A program made the position numbers and the translations under genes. The notes under the pieces are model-generated. The model worked only from the letters and a program-made list of their open reading frames with translations. It did no database searches and had not been told where the DNA came from. DNA of 5,568 bases from Gorillibacterium sp. (lineage in GTDB: Bacteria > Bacillota > Bacilli > Paenibacillales > NBRC-103111), in the NCBI GenBank assembly GCA_023511325.1, contig JAIMBU010000244.1, positions 1-5,568 of the forward strand, written 5' to 3'. This document shows, one piece after another, positions 4,755 through 5,568 of this stretch (position 1 is its first letter; the number at the start of each line of letters is the position of its first letter).

Positions 4755-5568
4755 TTAGTCACCGAGCAGTACCTTGCTTGCTAAGGCAAGCAACTCCCGC
4801 AGTTTATCTTCCTTCAAATGATAATAAATCCGATGCTCCGAGCGTTTCATCTCCAGCAAGTCGAGAAAAAACATAAAGTTGGCATGATAGGTGACTGCCG
4901 CTGGAGTAATACCTAAGCTCTCTGCAATTTCCTTGCCATAGCGGGGCTTAACGCGCAGAAGAGCGATAAACTCCAATCGCCTTTTATCTGAAAACGCCTT
5001 GAAAAAAAGTTCAACCCTCTCTTGCTCCGCCGTCTCTCCGAAAATCTGATCGTTCACTGCACCGAAAATAATCCACTCTACTGGGTAGCCAAACGCATAT
5101 CGATAATTGCCTACCTGTGCCGCGAAGCTGACATGGAAGTTGGTTTTGTTATGGAAAGCAATCGGGTCGTCTTTGTGGTAATCCCGCAAAAACTTCTCCG
5201 GATCTGCCTGAAAAAAGTCATTGAATCGGTCCATAGCGCTTTCTGAGATCTCTCGAATTCGCTCTGCCCAAGGAAGAAAAGTAATTTGATAAAACTGGCG
5301 GATCAGCATCAGGTAACGCTGCTTCGCTTCCTCTGGGTACGCCAGATACTCCAACAGCAAGGCTTGTGCTTCCCCCTGTTCAACAGCAGGTTTTGTTGAA
5401 CGAACATCATCTTGCAGAGCTTTCAGGTCCTGCTTTACATCCTCCCAATCTCTCTTTTGCAAAAGATCCTCTAGGTTGTTGTAGTAAACGCCATACACCA
5501 TAACCGTTACGATTTCCTCAGCAGGCTGCTTAGCCAGCTTCTCAATCCAAGCGTTGGCGGATTGGACT
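4755..5568 (-). CDS. ArsR-type winged-helix transcriptional regulator, 5' end beyond the window
   Basis: A DNA-binding protein likely to control the adjacent ABC exporter. The frame stays open, with protein-like sequence, from the right window edge through the first ATG at 5501. That ATG has only a weak, distant GAGGAA, so the true start probably lies outside the window; 270 residues are visible. Counting from that ATG, residues 163-230 form an ArsR-like winged helix: an entry helix (FFKAFSDKRRLEFIALL), a helix-turn-helix at about 188-210 (GKEIAESLGITPAAVTYHA) and a wing ending in HRIYYHL. The roughly 160 residues before it are largely helical, with an aromatic-rich stretch at 121-147, and I do not recognise the domain. 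It may bind a ligand or mediate dimerisation, as in other long ArsR-family members. There is no cysteine anywhere in the visible protein, so thiol-based metal sensing is unlikely. The first ABC gene follows after 130 bases on the same strand. Whether it represses or activates is not shown. Confidence 0.88.
   Translation of the reverse strand, partial: VQSANAWIEKLAKQPAEEIVTVMVYGVYYNNLEDLLQKRDWEDVKQDLKALQDDVRSTKPAVEQGEAQALLLEYLAYPEEAKQRYLMLIRQFYQITFLPWAERIREISESAMDRFNDFFQADPEKFLRDYHKDDPIAFHNKTNFHVSFAAQVGNYRYAFGYPVEWIIFGAVNDQIFGETAEQERVELFFKAFSDKRRLEFIALLRVKPRYGKEIAESLGITPAAVTYHANFMFFLDLLEMKRSEHRIYYHLKEDKLRELLALASKVLLGD
4774..4793. repeat. Perfect 8-4-8 inverted repeat in the 3' end of the regulator gene
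   Basis: TTGCTTGC-TAAG-GCAAGCAA is a perfect 8-bp inverted repeat with a 4-base centre. It overlaps the codons for Ala-Ser-Lys near the C-terminus of the regulator. No U-run follows on the minus strand, so it is not a terminator. It could be an operator for the downstream ABC genes, an RNA hairpin affecting read-through or mRNA stability, or a chance result of codon choice. Confidence 0.45.

Noticed and set aside
5436..5501. ATG at 5501 as the true start of the regulator
   Set aside because: The frame remains open and protein-like for the 22 codons to the window edge, and the only site before the ATG is a GAGGAA 12 bases away. An upstream start outside the window is more likely.

Overview
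The window looks like chromosomal DNA from a spore-former-type Firmicute, probably Bacillales (Paenibacillus/Brevibacillus-like). This is inferred from strong AGGAGG ribosome binding sites, a TTG start, a cyclic-di-AMP (ydaO/yuaA-class) riboswitch in front of a secreted NlpC/P60 hydrolase, and moderate-GC coding sequence beside a very T-rich intergenic stretch. No mobile element, CRISPR array, tRNA or rRNA gene is visible.

Left part, plus strand: bases 1-186 are non-coding, T-rich and nearly free of C at first. They lead into a riboswitch aptamer (about 187-303) whose closing stem ends two bases before the ribosome binding site of a 156-residue exported cell-wall hydrolase with an intact Cys-His-His triad (320-790). 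A perfect 20-bp hairpin at 825-869, flanked by A5 and T5, lies between this gene and the operon that converges on it and should terminate transcription from both sides.

Right part, minus strand: read right to left, an ArsR-type winged-helix regulator with a long N-terminal region (open to the right window edge, so 5'-incomplete) is followed after 130 bases by two half-size ABC exporter subunits of 601 and 622 residues. The two exporter genes overlap by 4 bases (ATGA), so they are probably translated together and form a heterodimeric efflux pump. The regulator most likely controls the pump. The substrate cannot be read from the sequence.

The points most worth a second look are: the riboswitch abutting the ribosome binding site with no visible terminator; a 26-codon leader ORF ending one codon before the first ABC gene; CTTGC/GCAAG dyads at the regulator-ABC junction that could be operators; the apparent presence of catalytic residues in both ATP sites of the pump; and orphan ribosome binding sites downstream of the operon. 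I see no clearly undescribed large system; the genes belong to known families.
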